From contig JBDIVS010000001.1 of the NCBI GenBank assembly GCA_039794245.1, positions 124,001 to 188,000 of the forward strand: a stretch of 64,000 nt of DNA, given 5' to 3'. This document shows positions 8,672 through 17,958 of this stretch, piece after piece (position 1 is the stretch's first letter; each line of letters starts with the position of its first letter). The notes beneath the pieces were generated by a model, which was not told where the DNA came from, searched no databases, and saw only the letters and a program-made list of their open reading frames with translations. A program made the translations under genes and the position numbers. Origin of the DNA: DAITQM01 sp039794245 (GTDB lineage Bacteria > Pseudomonadota > Gammaproteobacteria > Xanthomonadales > Wenzhouxiangellaceae).

Positions 8672-11600
8672 ATGGTTATGAGGGCAGCTAAAATCGCCGG
8701 CAACCTGCCGCATATCGTCCGCTGGCAACCGGGCGGCGACCCTTTGAGCGCCGTGCGCCAGGCGCTGGTCAGCCATCCGGGAAGGTCGCTGCTGCTGCTG
8801 CGCGACGACTTGCGGCTGCGCCTGCCCCAAATCCGCCGCCTGTGCGATCTTTTCGCCGCCGGCGATCCGGCGTGCGACGGTCTGACCGTCCTCAGCAACA
8901 CCGATACCCGGTTCAATCCCTTCGGCGAACACCCATCGCCGCCGCCGGTGCCCGATCATGCCGACCTCGACAGCCTGCTGGCCTGGTGCGGGCGCGGCGA
9001 ACTGCACCCGTCGCCGGTGTTCCCGCGCCACACCCTGATCCTGTCCGCCGCCGCCGCTGCGCGCCTGGCAGCGTTGCCGGCCTGGCCGGGATGCGAGGCA
9101 CCGGCCCTGCTCGGCTGGGACATCAAGGTACCGGACACGTTGTTTTTGCACGATCCAGCGCAGCCGTTGTTCCAGACTGCACCGGAGCACGAATGTTATC
9201 TGCCGCCGGTCGACAGCCACCAGGTTCTGGCCCCCGTGCTCAGGGCGTTGATCGAAGCCGGAACCTGGCGCCTGAATGACGCTTACAGCGAGCGCCCCAT
9301 CGTGCTGCACATCACGCACAGTTGGGGCGGCGGCGTCACGCACTGGGTCCGCAACTGGTGCGATCACGACCAGCCGCACCGGCAACTGGTGCTGGTCAGC
9401 CAAGGTGACTGGCGCACCGGCCAGTTCGGCAGCCATCTGGAACTGCATCTCGCCGCCCCCGACGGGCCGCTGATCGCCGAGTTCACGCTGGCCCCGGCGA
9501 TCACCGCCAGCCACCCCCGGCACCCGGGATACCGGGCCGTCATCGATTACCTCTGCGGTCGCTATCCGATTTCGCGCGTCGTCGTCTCGTCGCTGATCGG
9601 CCACAGTTTCGAAGCGCTGGCCAGCGGCCGGCCGACGGTGCAGGTGCTCCACGATTTCTACCCCGTCTGGCCGTTGCTGCGCACCTCGCCCGAACCTTAT
9701 ATCGAAGCGCCGGGAAAAGTTCGGCTGGAAAACGCGCTGGCCGCCGCGGATTATCACGATTTCGCCGAACAGGATCCCGCGATATGGCGCCACCTGGCCC
9801 ACACTTGGCGGCGGACCCTGTCGCGGGCGAAAGTCCGCCTGGCGAGCCCGACGCAAAGCACCGCGACGATCCTCGGCCGGCTGATGCCGGTGCTGCAAGG
9901 CCGGATCGCGGTGATCCCCCACGGCCAGCCGCCCGCCGTTCAGGCGGCAACCGGGATCACAGCCGCACGACGCGCCGATCCCCGGCTGCACCTCGTGATC
10001 CTCGGCCATATCGGCCCGCACAAGGGGCTGGAGGTGCTGCGCGCCGCGCTGCCCGCACTGCGACCGCACGCCAGGATGACGCTGCTCGGCTGCGGCCGGG
10101 AGGGGATGGCCCTGCTCGGCGAAAAGGACATCGACGTCATCGCCGAGTACGAACACCAGCACCTGCCGGCGCACCTCGCCCGCCTGCACCCCGACGCCGG
10201 CCTGTTGTTGTCAACGGTACCGGAGACCTGGAGCTACACCCTGAGCGAACTGTGGGCGGCCGGCATCGTCCCGGTCGCCACCCGGCTCGGCAGTTTCGCC
10301 GAACGGATCGACGACGGCGTCAACGGTCTTCTGATCGAACCTGATGCCGAGGCCCTCACCACCGCAATCGTCCAGCTCGCCGAACGGCGCTCGTTGCTGG
10401 CCGGCATGCGGGAGGCGATCGGCAAAATCCATCTGCCGGCGATGAACGAGATGCTGGCTGCCTACGAGCCGCTGTTCAAGACCACGCCTGCTGCCGCCCC
10501 CACTGCCGCGGATCCGGATGGAATACTGCAACTGTACCGCGCCGACCTGGCCGCCGCCGGCCGCCTCGGGCAGTGGCACTTCGACCGCTGGCAGGCGGCC
10601 CAAGCGCGGGTTCATGAATTCCACCGGGCACTGCAGGAACGAACGAAGTGGGCGCGATCGCTGCAAGCCCGACAGCAGCGCCTGCAAGCGTCTTTCCAAC
10701 AGATCCAGACAGACCTGCAAGCGTCTTTACAACAGCTCCAGACAGAATTGGAGCAGACGCGCCACCAGCACCGGGCCCACCTCGCCCGCCTGCAAGCCCG
10801 GCACCGGGACGAACTTGGCAGCGCCATGAGTGCGGTCAGTGACCTGCGGCTGGCGCGCGAGACACTGCAACAACAACTCGCGAGCATCCTCGCCAGCCGC
10901 TCGTGGCGCTGGACCCGGCCGTGGCGGGTCCTGGCCCGGGTACTGCGCACCCTCGGGCATCAAGGCGCTTTCAGACCCTGGAAGTGGCCGCGCCTGCTCT
11001 ACCGCGGAGTCAAGGTGGTCTCCCAGCAGGGGCTCGGCCCGGCGCTTTACCGGTTGCAGCAACCGCTGGCCGCAACGGCCGCCGGCGCTGTGCCCGGAGC
11101 CCCGGCCGGCGACCTTCCCGCTCTCCCACCGGCCAGCCTGCCGCTCAGCCATCAGCCGCAATGCGCGGTGCTTGTGCAATGCACCGCGCCGTCCCCGGTG
11201 CTCGAAGCGCAACTGGCCGCGATCGCCGATTTCGCCCAGGATCACACGCTCGCCACCCTGCTCGCCGCGCCCGGTCCGGCATTCGGGCAGCCGCCCTGCC
11301 CGGGCGTCATCCTGCTCGACGCCGGCCCCGCTGCCACCCGGCAGGCTTTGGAAGCGCTGGCCCGGCAAGCGCTGCAAGAAAACGATATCGAACCGCCGGA
11401 CGACTGGCTGCTGCTCGCCGCCGGCTGCCACCCCGCACCCGGAAGCCTCGCCCTCCTCGACGATGCCCTGAACAGCGGCCGGACCCGGGTCTGCGGCAGC
11501 CTGGTCGATCCCGACGGGCATCTGATCGCCCCACTCCCGGCCGCCGAACAAGGCGCCGGACATCCCGCACTGTCTTACGCCCGCTGGCTGACGCAGCCGG

Positions 11601-12838
11601 TCGAGGGGATCATGGCCTGGCGCTCCGGCGCTGCGCCACCGGCAGTCGATGGCAACGGTTGGTGGTGGCTGCCGGCGGCCCGCGCCGTCGTCGATCCCGG
11701 CAGCGCGCTGCCGGCCGGATCCGCGGTCCCCGAATTGTCACCCCCGCCGACGCCGGCGATCCTGGTGATCGACGCCTGGATTCCAACCCCCGACCAGGAT
11801 TCGGGTTCGGTCCGGACGGTGGCGCTGCTCGAGCTGATGCGCGACCTCGGCCACCATGTCGTATTCATGGCCTACGACGGCGGCTATTTGCCGGGTTATA
11901 CCGAAGCGTTGCAGCAACTCGGCATCGAGGTCTGGCACGCCCCGTGGGCCGGCGATCCCGAGCAGATACTCGCCACCCAGCCGCAGCGTTTCACCCGGAT
12001 CATCCTTTGCCGCTACAAGGTCGCGCTCGCCTGGCTCGACAAGCTCCGCCGCCGGTGCCCCCAGGCGCACCTGATCTACGACACCGTCGATCTGCACTTC
12101 TTGCGCGAGGAGCGACAGGCCGAAGTGACCGGCAGCGGCGCCCACAAACGGCTCGCCGCCCATACCCGCAAACAGGAACTCGCGCTGATCGCCGCCGCCG
12201 ACGAAACCTGGGTGGTCAGCGACGCCGAACGGCAGTTGTTGAATGAGCTGCTGCCCGCCGCCCAGATCGAGGTCATCACCAATATCCACGACGTCCACGG
12301 CTGCCAAAAACCCTATGCCGAGCGGCAGCACGTGCTGTTCGTCGGCGGCTTTCAGCACCCGCCGAACATCGACGCCGTACACTGGCTGGCGGACGAGATC
12401 TGGCCGCGCGTCACACCGCACCTGCACGGCGTCGAATTGTGCGTCGCCGGCAGCAAAATGCCGCCCGAGATCCGCGACCTGCGCGCCCCCGGCGTGCGTA
12501 TCCTCGGCCACGTGCCGGCCCTCGAACCGTGGCTCGACAACTGCCGTCTCGCCGTCGCCCCGCTGCGCTTCGGCGCCGGAGTCAAGGGCAAGATCAACAG
12601 CAGCCTGAGCCGCGGCCAACCGGTCGTCGCCACGACGCTGGCCGCCGAAGGCATGATGCTGACCGACGGCGACGATGTCCTCATCGCCGACGATGCCGAA
12701 GCCTTCGCCGCCGCGATCGTCCGGCTGTACCAGGATCAAGCGCTGTGGGAACGCCTGTCGGCCGGCGGGCTCGAAAACACTCGCCGCTATTTCTCGCGCG
12801 CGATGGCCCGTAACCGCTTGGCGCGGGCGTTGGCATAA
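8672..12838 (+). CDS. Large two-module family 4 glycosyltransferase
   Basis: A 1388-residue cytoplasmic protein. Residues ~1-200 look like a degenerate GT-A-like region. Residues ~210-600 are a GT4 module (ITHSWGGGVTHWVRNW; HLVILGHIGPHKGLEVL; TWSYTLSELWAAGIVPVAT). Residues ~655-760 are coiled coil and contain an exact-phase 11-residue duplication (LQASFQQIQTD/LQASLQQLQTE). Residues ~780-1000 hold a second degenerate region with DDWLLLAAGCHPAPGS. Residues ~1040-1388 are a second GT4 module (VLFVGGFQHPPNIDAVHWL; APLRFGAGVKGKINSSLSRGQPVVATTLAAEGM). Such multi-module enzymes usually build surface polysaccharide or glycosylate surface proteins; acceptor and sugars are unknown. No other glycan genes flank it. 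Confidence 0.82.
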   Translation: MVMRAAKIAGNLPHIVRWQPGGDPLSAVRQALVSHPGRSLLLLRDDLRLRLPQIRRLCDLFAAGDPACDGLTVLSNTDTRFNPFGEHPSPPPVPDHADLDSLLAWCGRGELHPSPVFPRHTLILSAAAAARLAALPAWPGCEAPALLGWDIKVPDTLFLHDPAQPLFQTAPEHECYLPPVDSHQVLAPVLRALIEAGTWRLNDAYSERPIVLHITHSWGGGVTHWVRNWCDHDQPHRQLVLVSQGDWRTGQFGSHLELHLAAPDGPLIAEFTLAPAITASHPRHPGYRAVIDYLCGRYPISRVVVSSLIGHSFEALASGRPTVQVLHDFYPVWPLLRTSPEPYIEAPGKVRLENALAAADYHDFAEQDPAIWRHLAHTWRRTLSRAKVRLASPTQSTATILGRLMPVLQGRIAVIPHGQPPAVQAATGITAARRADPRLHLVILGHIGPHKGLEVLRAALPALRPHARMTLLGCGREGMALLGEKDIDVIAEYEHQHLPAHLARLHPDAGLLLSTVPETWSYTLSELWAAGIVPVATRLGSFAERIDDGVNGLLIEPDAEALTTAIVQLAERRSLLAGMREAIGKIHLPAMNEMLAAYEPLFKTTPAAAPTAADPDGILQLYRADLAAAGRLGQWHFDRWQAAQARVHEFHRALQERTKWARSLQARQQRLQASFQQIQTDLQASLQQLQTELEQTRHQHRAHLARLQARHRDELGSAMSAVSDLRLARETLQQQLASILASRSWRWTRPWRVLARVLRTLGHQGAFRPWKWPRLLYRGVKVVSQQGLGPALYRLQQPLAATAAGAVPGAPAGDLPALPPASLPLSHQPQCAVLVQCTAPSPVLEAQLAAIADFAQDHTLATLLAAPGPAFGQPPCPGVILLDAGPAATRQALEALARQALQENDIEPPDDWLLLAAGCHPAPGSLALLDDALNSGRTRVCGSLVDPDGHLIAPLPAAEQGAGHPALSYARWLTQPVEGIMAWRSGAAPPAVDGNGWWWLPAARAVVDPGSALPAGSAVPELSPPPTPAILVIDAWIPTPDQDSGSVRTVALLELMRDLGHHVVFMAYDGGYLPGYTEALQQLGIEVWHAPWAGDPEQILATQPQRFTRIILCRYKVALAWLDKLRRRCPQAHLIYDTVDLHFLREERQAEVTGSGAHKRLAAHTRKQELALIAAADETWVVSDAERQLLNELLPAAQIEVITNIHDVHGCQKPYAERQHVLFVGGFQHPPNIDAVHWLADEIWPRVTPHLHGVELCVAGSKMPPEIRDLRAPGVRILGHVPALEPWLDNCRLAVAPLRFGAGVKGKINSSLSRGQPVVATTLAAEGMMLTDGDDVLIADDAEAFAAAIVRLYQDQALWERLSAGGLENTRRYFSRAMARNRLARALA
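10682..10747 (+). repeat. 33-bp tandem duplication encoding an 11-residue coiled-coil unit
   Basis: Two adjacent 33-bp units (10682-10714 and 10715-10747) differ at only a few bases. They encode LQASFQQIQTD and LQASLQQLQTE, a hendecad that extends the coiled-coil spacer of the two-module glycosyltransferase. The high DNA identity suggests recent slippage or unequal exchange. Confidence 0.8.
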
Positions 12839-12853
12839 TTCCAGATAAGTGAA

Positions 12854-14401
12854 ATGAGCCGCAAAAACACGCCTCACCGTGTGCCCGGCCCGCTGCTGCT
12901 GCTGATCCTCGACGGCTGGGGGTGGCGCGACGACGGCGCCGACAACGCGATTTTCCGGGCGCCGACGCCGAACTGGGATCGTTTGTGGTCGGCGCACACG
13001 CATGGCCTGCTCACCACCTCGGGGCCGAGCGTCGGCCTGCCGCCGGGGCAGATGGGCAATTCCGAAGTCGGACATATGACGATCGGCGCCGGCCGCGTCA
13101 TCGAACAGGAACTGACCAGGATCGGCCGGGCGCTGGCCGGCGGCGAACTGGCCCGCCACCCGGCGTTCGCCGAACTGGCGGCAGCGCTCGCCGCAAGCGG
13201 CGGCGCCCTGCACTTGCTTGGCCTGCTATCGCCGGGCGGCGTGCACAGCCACGAGGATCATCTCTACGGCCTGCTGGAGATCGGCCGCGACCTCGGCATC
13301 GAGCGCCAGGTGGTGCACGCCATCCTCGACGGCCGCGACATGCCGCCGCGCAGCGCCCTGGCATCGCTGGCCCGGCTCGAAACCTACGCCGCAGAGCACC
13401 CCGGCGTCACAGTCGCCACGATCACAGGCCGCTTCTATGCGATGGACCGCGACCGGCGCTGGGAACGGACCGCCGCCGCCTGGCAGGCCATCGTCGAGGC
13501 CGATGCCGAGCGGCGGGCGGAAACCGCGACGGGCGCACTGGCCATGGCCTATGAACTCGGCGAGGACGATGAATTTGTCACACCGACCGTACTGGCCGGC
13601 GGCACGCCGATCGCCGACGGCGACGGGGTGCTGATGTTCAACTTCCGCGCCGACCGCGCCCGGCAGATGGCCCAGGCTTTCGCCCTGCCCGGCTTTACCG
13701 CTTTTCCGGGGCGCCGCCCGCGGCTCGCCGGCGTCCTGACGATGAGCGAATACCAGGACGGCCTGACCGCCAAGCCGTTGTTTCGCGCCCAACCCCCCGA
13801 CCATTTGCTGGCCGACGAGATTGCCGCCGCGGGCCTGGCCCAATTGCGGCTCGCCGAAACCGAGAAATACGCCCACGTCACGTATTTTTTCAACGGCGGG
13901 CGCGAGACTCCGGTGACCGGCGAGGAACGGTGCCTGATCCCGTCGCCGAAGGTCAAGACCTACGATCTGAAACCGGAAATGAGCGCTCCCGAACTCGGCG
14001 CGGCGCTGGTCGCGGCAATCGGCGGCAGGCGCTATCCGTTCATCGCCGCCAATGTCGCCAATCCCGATATGGTCGGCCATACCGGCAATTGGCCGGCAGC
14101 ACTCGCCGCCGTCGGGGCGGTCGACACCTTGCTCGGCCAGGTGCTCAAGGCCCTCGACGACGCCGGCGGCGAGATGCTTTTGACCGCCGACCACGGCAAC
14201 ATCGAACAGATGGCCGACCCGGAAAACGGTCAACCGCACACCGCACACACGTTGAATCCAGTGCCTTATGTCTATTACGGCCGGCCGGCCACGGCGCGCC
14301 CGGCCGGCTCGCTGACCGATATCGCCCCAACCGTGCTGACCCTGCTCGGCCTGCCAGTACCGGCGGCGATGACCGGCCGCTCCCTGCTGCGCCTGGACTG
14401 A
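12854..14401 (+). CDS. gpmI: 2,3-bisphosphoglycerate-independent phosphoglycerate mutase
   Basis: A 515-residue iPGM that interconverts 3- and 2-phosphoglycerate through a phosphoserine. The metal-binding start LLLILDGWGW, the catalytic Ser in QMGNSEVGHM (near 75), HGGVH-equivalent GGVHSHEDH, RFYAMDRDRRW, FNFRADRARQM and TADHGNIEQM are all present. Length matches the family (about 510). It opens the gpmI-envC-ctpA string typical of many gammaproteobacteria; envC follows after 10 bp. It starts 15 bp after the glycosyltransferase stop. Confidence 0.96.
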   Translation: MSRKNTPHRVPGPLLLLILDGWGWRDDGADNAIFRAPTPNWDRLWSAHTHGLLTTSGPSVGLPPGQMGNSEVGHMTIGAGRVIEQELTRIGRALAGGELARHPAFAELAAALAASGGALHLLGLLSPGGVHSHEDHLYGLLEIGRDLGIERQVVHAILDGRDMPPRSALASLARLETYAAEHPGVTVATITGRFYAMDRDRRWERTAAAWQAIVEADAERRAETATGALAMAYELGEDDEFVTPTVLAGGTPIADGDGVLMFNFRADRARQMAQAFALPGFTAFPGRRPRLAGVLTMSEYQDGLTAKPLFRAQPPDHLLADEIAAAGLAQLRLAETEKYAHVTYFFNGGRETPVTGEERCLIPSPKVKTYDLKPEMSAPELGAALVAAIGGRRYPFIAANVANPDMVGHTGNWPAALAAVGAVDTLLGQVLKALDDAGGEMLLTADHGNIEQMADPENGQPHTAHTLNPVPYVYYGRPATARPAGSLTDIAPTVLTLLGLPVPAAMTGRSLLRLD

Positions 14402-14411
14402 CGTAAACGAC

Positions 14412-15551
14412 ATGCTGCCGCGCCGGTCGATCGTTGCGTTTTGCCTGTTGGCACTGTTGCTGCTCATCGCTGGCGGCAGTGCCCGGCCGGCAAGCGACGA
14501 CGAGAACGACATCCGCCGCCGCCTGCAAGCGGTGCAGCGCCAGCTCGCCGAGGTGCAGGCGGCGCGTGACAGCGGCAACGCCAAGCGCCGGGCCCTGCAC
14601 CGCGAACTGCGCGATCTGGAAACGGCAATCGGCGCCCTGACCGCCGAAGTGCGCGAACTCGACGCCACGATCGCCGGTCTCCGCCAGCAACTCCAGGAAC
14701 TGGCCCGGCAGAAAGACGAGACGATCGCTCGTTTAGATCAATTGCACGAATCACTGGCGGCGCAGCTTTCAACCGCCTACCGGATGGGCCGCCAGTCGCG
14801 CCTGAAGATGCTGCTCAATATCGAAGACCCCGGGCGGTGGCAGCGGAGTATGGCTTACCACGACTATTTCAGCCGCGCCTACCTCGCCGCAATCGGCGCG
14901 GTGGACGAAGAGCGGGAGCGGCTGGCGGCGATCGAAAGCGCGCAGCGCGATCAGGAAGCCCACCTCGACGGCGAGTTACAGCGCCGCGCCGCCCGCCTCG
15001 ATGAACGGCGGGGCGCCTACGACGAACGCCGCCAGGTGCTCGCCCGCCTCGATCAGACGCTGGCCGGTATGGCAGCGCGGCTGACCGAGCTGCACGCCAA
15101 CCGCGCCGACCTCGAACGCCTGCTCAGCCGGCTCGACGATATCCTCGCCGACATCCCAAACGACCTGGCACGGCCGTTCGCCAGCCTGCGCGGCAAACTC
15201 GACTGGCCGCTCGACGGCGAAGTGCTGCGCCGCGCCGGCGGCGATCTCGAACCCGGCATCCGCCTCGCCGCACCAGCCGGTGGCGAGATCCGTGCCGTCG
15301 CTCACGGCCGGATCGCCTATGCCGACTGGCTGCGCGGGTACGGCCTGCTGTTGATCATCGACCACGGTGAAGGCTGGCTGAGCCTGTACGGCCAGACCGA
15401 GGCATTGCTCGCCGCGGCCGGCGACTGGGTCGATCGCGGCCAGCCGGTCGCCCTGGCCGGCGGCACCGGGGACTTTGGCGGCGCCTTCTATTTCGAACTC
15501 CGGCAGCGTGGCGAACCGGTCGATCCGCTCGCCTGGTTACGGCAGCGGTAA
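14412..15551 (+). CDS. envC: Murein hydrolase activator EnvC
   Basis: A 379-residue periplasmic protein: signal peptide (IVAFCLLALLLLIAGGSARPAS), about 230 residues of coiled coil rich in Arg, Glu and Gln, then a C-terminal LytM (M23-like) domain. The LytM domain is degenerate in the EnvC manner (GLLLIIDHGEGWLSLYGQ, FYFELRQRGEPVDPLAWL) and lacks the complete HxxxD/HxH zinc set, so it should activate AmiA/AmiB-type amidases at the septum, not cut peptidoglycan. Gene order gpmI-envC-ctpA supports the call over generic M23 peptidases. Confidence 0.92.
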   Translation: MLPRRSIVAFCLLALLLLIAGGSARPASDDENDIRRRLQAVQRQLAEVQAARDSGNAKRRALHRELRDLETAIGALTAEVRELDATIAGLRQQLQELARQKDETIARLDQLHESLAAQLSTAYRMGRQSRLKMLLNIEDPGRWQRSMAYHDYFSRAYLAAIGAVDEERERLAAIESAQRDQEAHLDGELQRRAARLDERRGAYDERRQVLARLDQTLAGMAARLTELHANRADLERLLSRLDDILADIPNDLARPFASLRGKLDWPLDGEVLRRAGGDLEPGIRLAAPAGGEIRAVAHGRIAYADWLRGYGLLLIIDHGEGWLSLYGQTEALLAAAGDWVDRGQPVALAGGTGDFGGAFYFELRQRGEPVDPLAWLRQR

Positions 15552-15644
15552 CGTCCGCGGCACGCCAGCGGCGCGGTACCTGGTCTCAGGAAATACCGCC
15601 GGGCAATCCGTTATCATCCCGGCCTCAGCAAACGGAAACGACCC

Positions 15645-16976
15645 ATGCAGCGGATGACAATTCGATTTGGTTGGTGGCTGCCCGGTGCGGCTGTCCTGCT
15701 ATCGGCAGCGATAACCTCAGGTGCCGCGCCCGAAGGCGCCGCCGAACCCGAAGCCGCGATCCCGCGCCCGGTCGTCGAGCCACAGGTCACGCTCGACGAT
15801 CTGCGCGCCTTTGCCGATGCCCTCGGCGCCGTCAAACAATATTACGTCAACGAGGTCGATGACCGCGACCTGCTGCACGCGGCGCTGCGCGGCATGCTCG
15901 CCAGCCTCGATCCGCACAGCGAATGGTTGAGCGCCGAGGAATACGCCGCGATGGCCGAGCAAACGAGCGGCCGCTACGGCGGCGTCGGCATCGAATTTCA
16001 ACTCGTCGATGGGTTTTTCACGGTGATCAGCGCCCTCGACGGCAGCCCGGCGGCAGAGGCCGGGATCGTAAGCGGCGAGCGGATCGTGGCGGTCAACGGA
16101 ACGCCGCTCAAGGGCAAAACCGTCAGTGACGTGGTCGCCCTGATCCGCGGCGAGGCGGGTACCTTGGTGACACTCGGCCTGTACCGGCCGGCGGACAAGC
16201 GCGAACGGGAAGTGCGGCTGGAACGCGAAATCGTGCAAACCACAAGCGTAACGGGCCGGCTGATCGAACCCGGCTACGGCTACCTGCGCCTTGCCGCCTT
16301 CCAGGAAAACACTGCCGCGCAGCTCGCCGCCGAGGTGCGCCGTCTCGAAACCGGCAACGGCGGCGCCCTGCGCGGCCTTTTGATCGACCTGCGCAACAAC
16401 CCGGGCGGCATCCTCGAAGCGGCGGTGCAAAGTGCCGACCATTTCCTGCACCAGGGCCAGATCGTCAGCACCCGCGGCCGCAGCCCCGATGCCTTCATGG
16501 AATTTTCCGCCGACCCGGCCGAACTGATCGACCCGGCAACGCCGCTCGTCGTCATGGTCAACGAAGGTTCGGCCTCGGCTGCCGAAATCATGGCCGGCGC
16601 CCTCCAGGATCACCACCGCGCCCTGATCGCCGGCCACCGGACCTTCGGCAAGGGCTCGGTGCAGAACGTCTTTCCGCTGCGCAACGGCAGCGGCCTTAGG
16701 CTGACCACAGCGCGTTACTACACGCCGAACGGCCGCTCGATCCAATTGTCCGGCATCGCCCCCGATGTCGTCACCCCCGACGTCCAGGCCGTCGCGATGC
16801 CGCCGGCCTTCCGTGAAGCCGACCTCGAACAGTCACTGGCGGCCGAAAGCGAGGCGCTCGACGACACGCCGCCCGTTCCTGTAACCACCGAAGGCGAAGA
16901 TTACGCCCTCCTCCACGCCTTCGGCTTGCTCAAGGCCATGGTTTTGGCCGCCCAGCATCAAGCGGCCGGACGATAA
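15645..16976 (+). CDS. ctpA: Carboxy-terminal processing protease (S41 family)
   Basis: A 443-residue periplasmic protease. An N-terminal signal segment (WWLPGAAVLLSAAITSGAA) is followed by the family domain, a PDZ domain (GGVGIEFQLVDGFFTVISALDGSPAAEAGI) and the S41 catalytic core with Ser in NEGSASAAEIMAGALQD and Lys in FGKGSVQNVFPL. It cleaves proteins at C-terminal tails; in relatives it degrades cell-wall hydrolases together with a TPR adaptor. It closes the gpmI-envC-ctpA group. Confidence 0.93.
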   Translation: MQRMTIRFGWWLPGAAVLLSAAITSGAAPEGAAEPEAAIPRPVVEPQVTLDDLRAFADALGAVKQYYVNEVDDRDLLHAALRGMLASLDPHSEWLSAEEYAAMAEQTSGRYGGVGIEFQLVDGFFTVISALDGSPAAEAGIVSGERIVAVNGTPLKGKTVSDVVALIRGEAGTLVTLGLYRPADKREREVRLEREIVQTTSVTGRLIEPGYGYLRLAAFQENTAAQLAAEVRRLETGNGGALRGLLIDLRNNPGGILEAAVQSADHFLHQGQIVSTRGRSPDAFMEFSADPAELIDPATPLVVMVNEGSASAAEIMAGALQDHHRALIAGHRTFGKGSVQNVFPLRNGSGLRLTTARYYTPNGRSIQLSGIAPDVVTPDVQAVAMPPAFREADLEQSLAAESEALDDTPPVPVTTEGEDYALLHAFGLLKAMVLAAQHQAAGR

Positions 16977-17017
16977 CCTGCTGCCGGAGCGGAAACACAT
17001 CCGACCCCGACATCTGA

Positions 17018-17046
17018 CCGGATTCCCGCAGTCGCCGGAATGACGG
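17018..17046. repeat. REP-like imperfect palindrome
   Basis: The sequence CCGGATTCCCGCAGTCGCCGG followed by AATGACGG has the form of the short GGATTCCCG...GGAATGACGG palindromic repeats dispersed in many proteobacterial genomes. Only one copy is seen here, and the arms are imperfect. It lies in the 151-bp gap between ctpA and scpA. Confidence 0.3.
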
Positions 17047-17127
17047 AGAGGGCGCTTCCCGCGCCGGAACGACGAGGGGCGAACAACGAGAAAGATCCAC
17101 CCCTTCGCGTGCTATCATGAACGGCTT

Positions 17128-17958
17128 ATGACAAGCGCCGCGCCGCCGGTCAAACAGCCGGAAATCCCGTTCGCCAAAGTGCACGGCCAGCCGTGGAGCC
17201 GGTTGCCGGACGATTTGTATATCCCGCCCGAAGCGCTGGAGGTCTTTCTCGAAACGTTCGAGGGGCCGCTCGATCTTTTGCTCTATCTGATCCGCCGGCA
17301 GAACCTTGATATCCTCGACATCCCGGTTGCCGAGGTCACCCGCCAGTACACCGAGTACATCGAGCTGATGCAGGATCTCAAGCTCGAACTGGCGGCGGAA
17401 TATCTGGTGATGGCCGCGATCCTCGCCGAAATCAAATCGCGCATGCTGTTGCCGCGGCCGGATCTCGGCGGCGGCGAAGACGAAGCCGACCCGCGTGCCG
17501 AACTGATCCGCCGGCTGCAAGAATATGAGCGCTACAAACAGGCGGCCGAGGGTCTGGATCTTTTGCCGCGCAGCGGCCGCGATTTCGTGCCGGTGGTTAT
17601 CCCGATCGACGACCGGCGGGCCGTCCGCCAGCCGCCAACGGTCGAACTGCGCGAGCTGGTACTGGCCTTCGCCCAGGTGATGAGGCGGGCCGAACTGCTC
17701 GCCCACCATCACGTCCAGCGCGAGGCCCTGTCGGTTCGCGAGCGGATGACCCAGGTGCTGGCCCGGCTGCGCGGCCGCGAAAGCGTCGCTTTCGAAGAAC
17801 TGTTCAGTGCCGAGGAAGGCCGGATGGGTGCGGTTGTGTCGTTCATGGCCCTGCTCGAGCTGTTGCGCGAACACCTGATCGATGTCGTGCAACGCGAATT
17901 CCTCGGCCGGATTTATATCCGCGCGGCGCACAACACCCTGGCGGCGGAAGCGGTGTGA
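17128..17958 (+). CDS. scpA: Segregation and condensation protein A (kleisin)
   Basis: A 276-residue kleisin that bridges SMC heads with ScpB to condense and segregate the chromosome. The N-terminal helix begins at the typical FEGPLDLLLYLIRRQNLDILDIPV, followed by AAEYLVMAAILAEIKSRMLLP; the C-terminal winged helix is near 200-276 (ESVAFEELFS, VVSFMALLELLREHLI). An extra about 40-residue N-terminal tail precedes the motif. The stop codon overlaps the scpB start. Confidence 0.94.
   Translation: MTSAAPPVKQPEIPFAKVHGQPWSRLPDDLYIPPEALEVFLETFEGPLDLLLYLIRRQNLDILDIPVAEVTRQYTEYIELMQDLKLELAAEYLVMAAILAEIKSRMLLPRPDLGGGEDEADPRAELIRRLQEYERYKQAAEGLDLLPRSGRDFVPVVIPIDDRRAVRQPPTVELRELVLAFAQVMRRAELLAHHHVQREALSVRERMTQVLARLRGRESVAFEELFSAEEGRMGAVVSFMALLELLREHLIDVVQREFLGRIYIRAAHNTLAAEAV

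Noticed and set aside
8597..10189. 530-codon antisense frame opposite the glycosyltransferase
   Set aside because: Arg/Gln/Gly-rich composition without motifs; it mirrors a real GT4 coding sequence.
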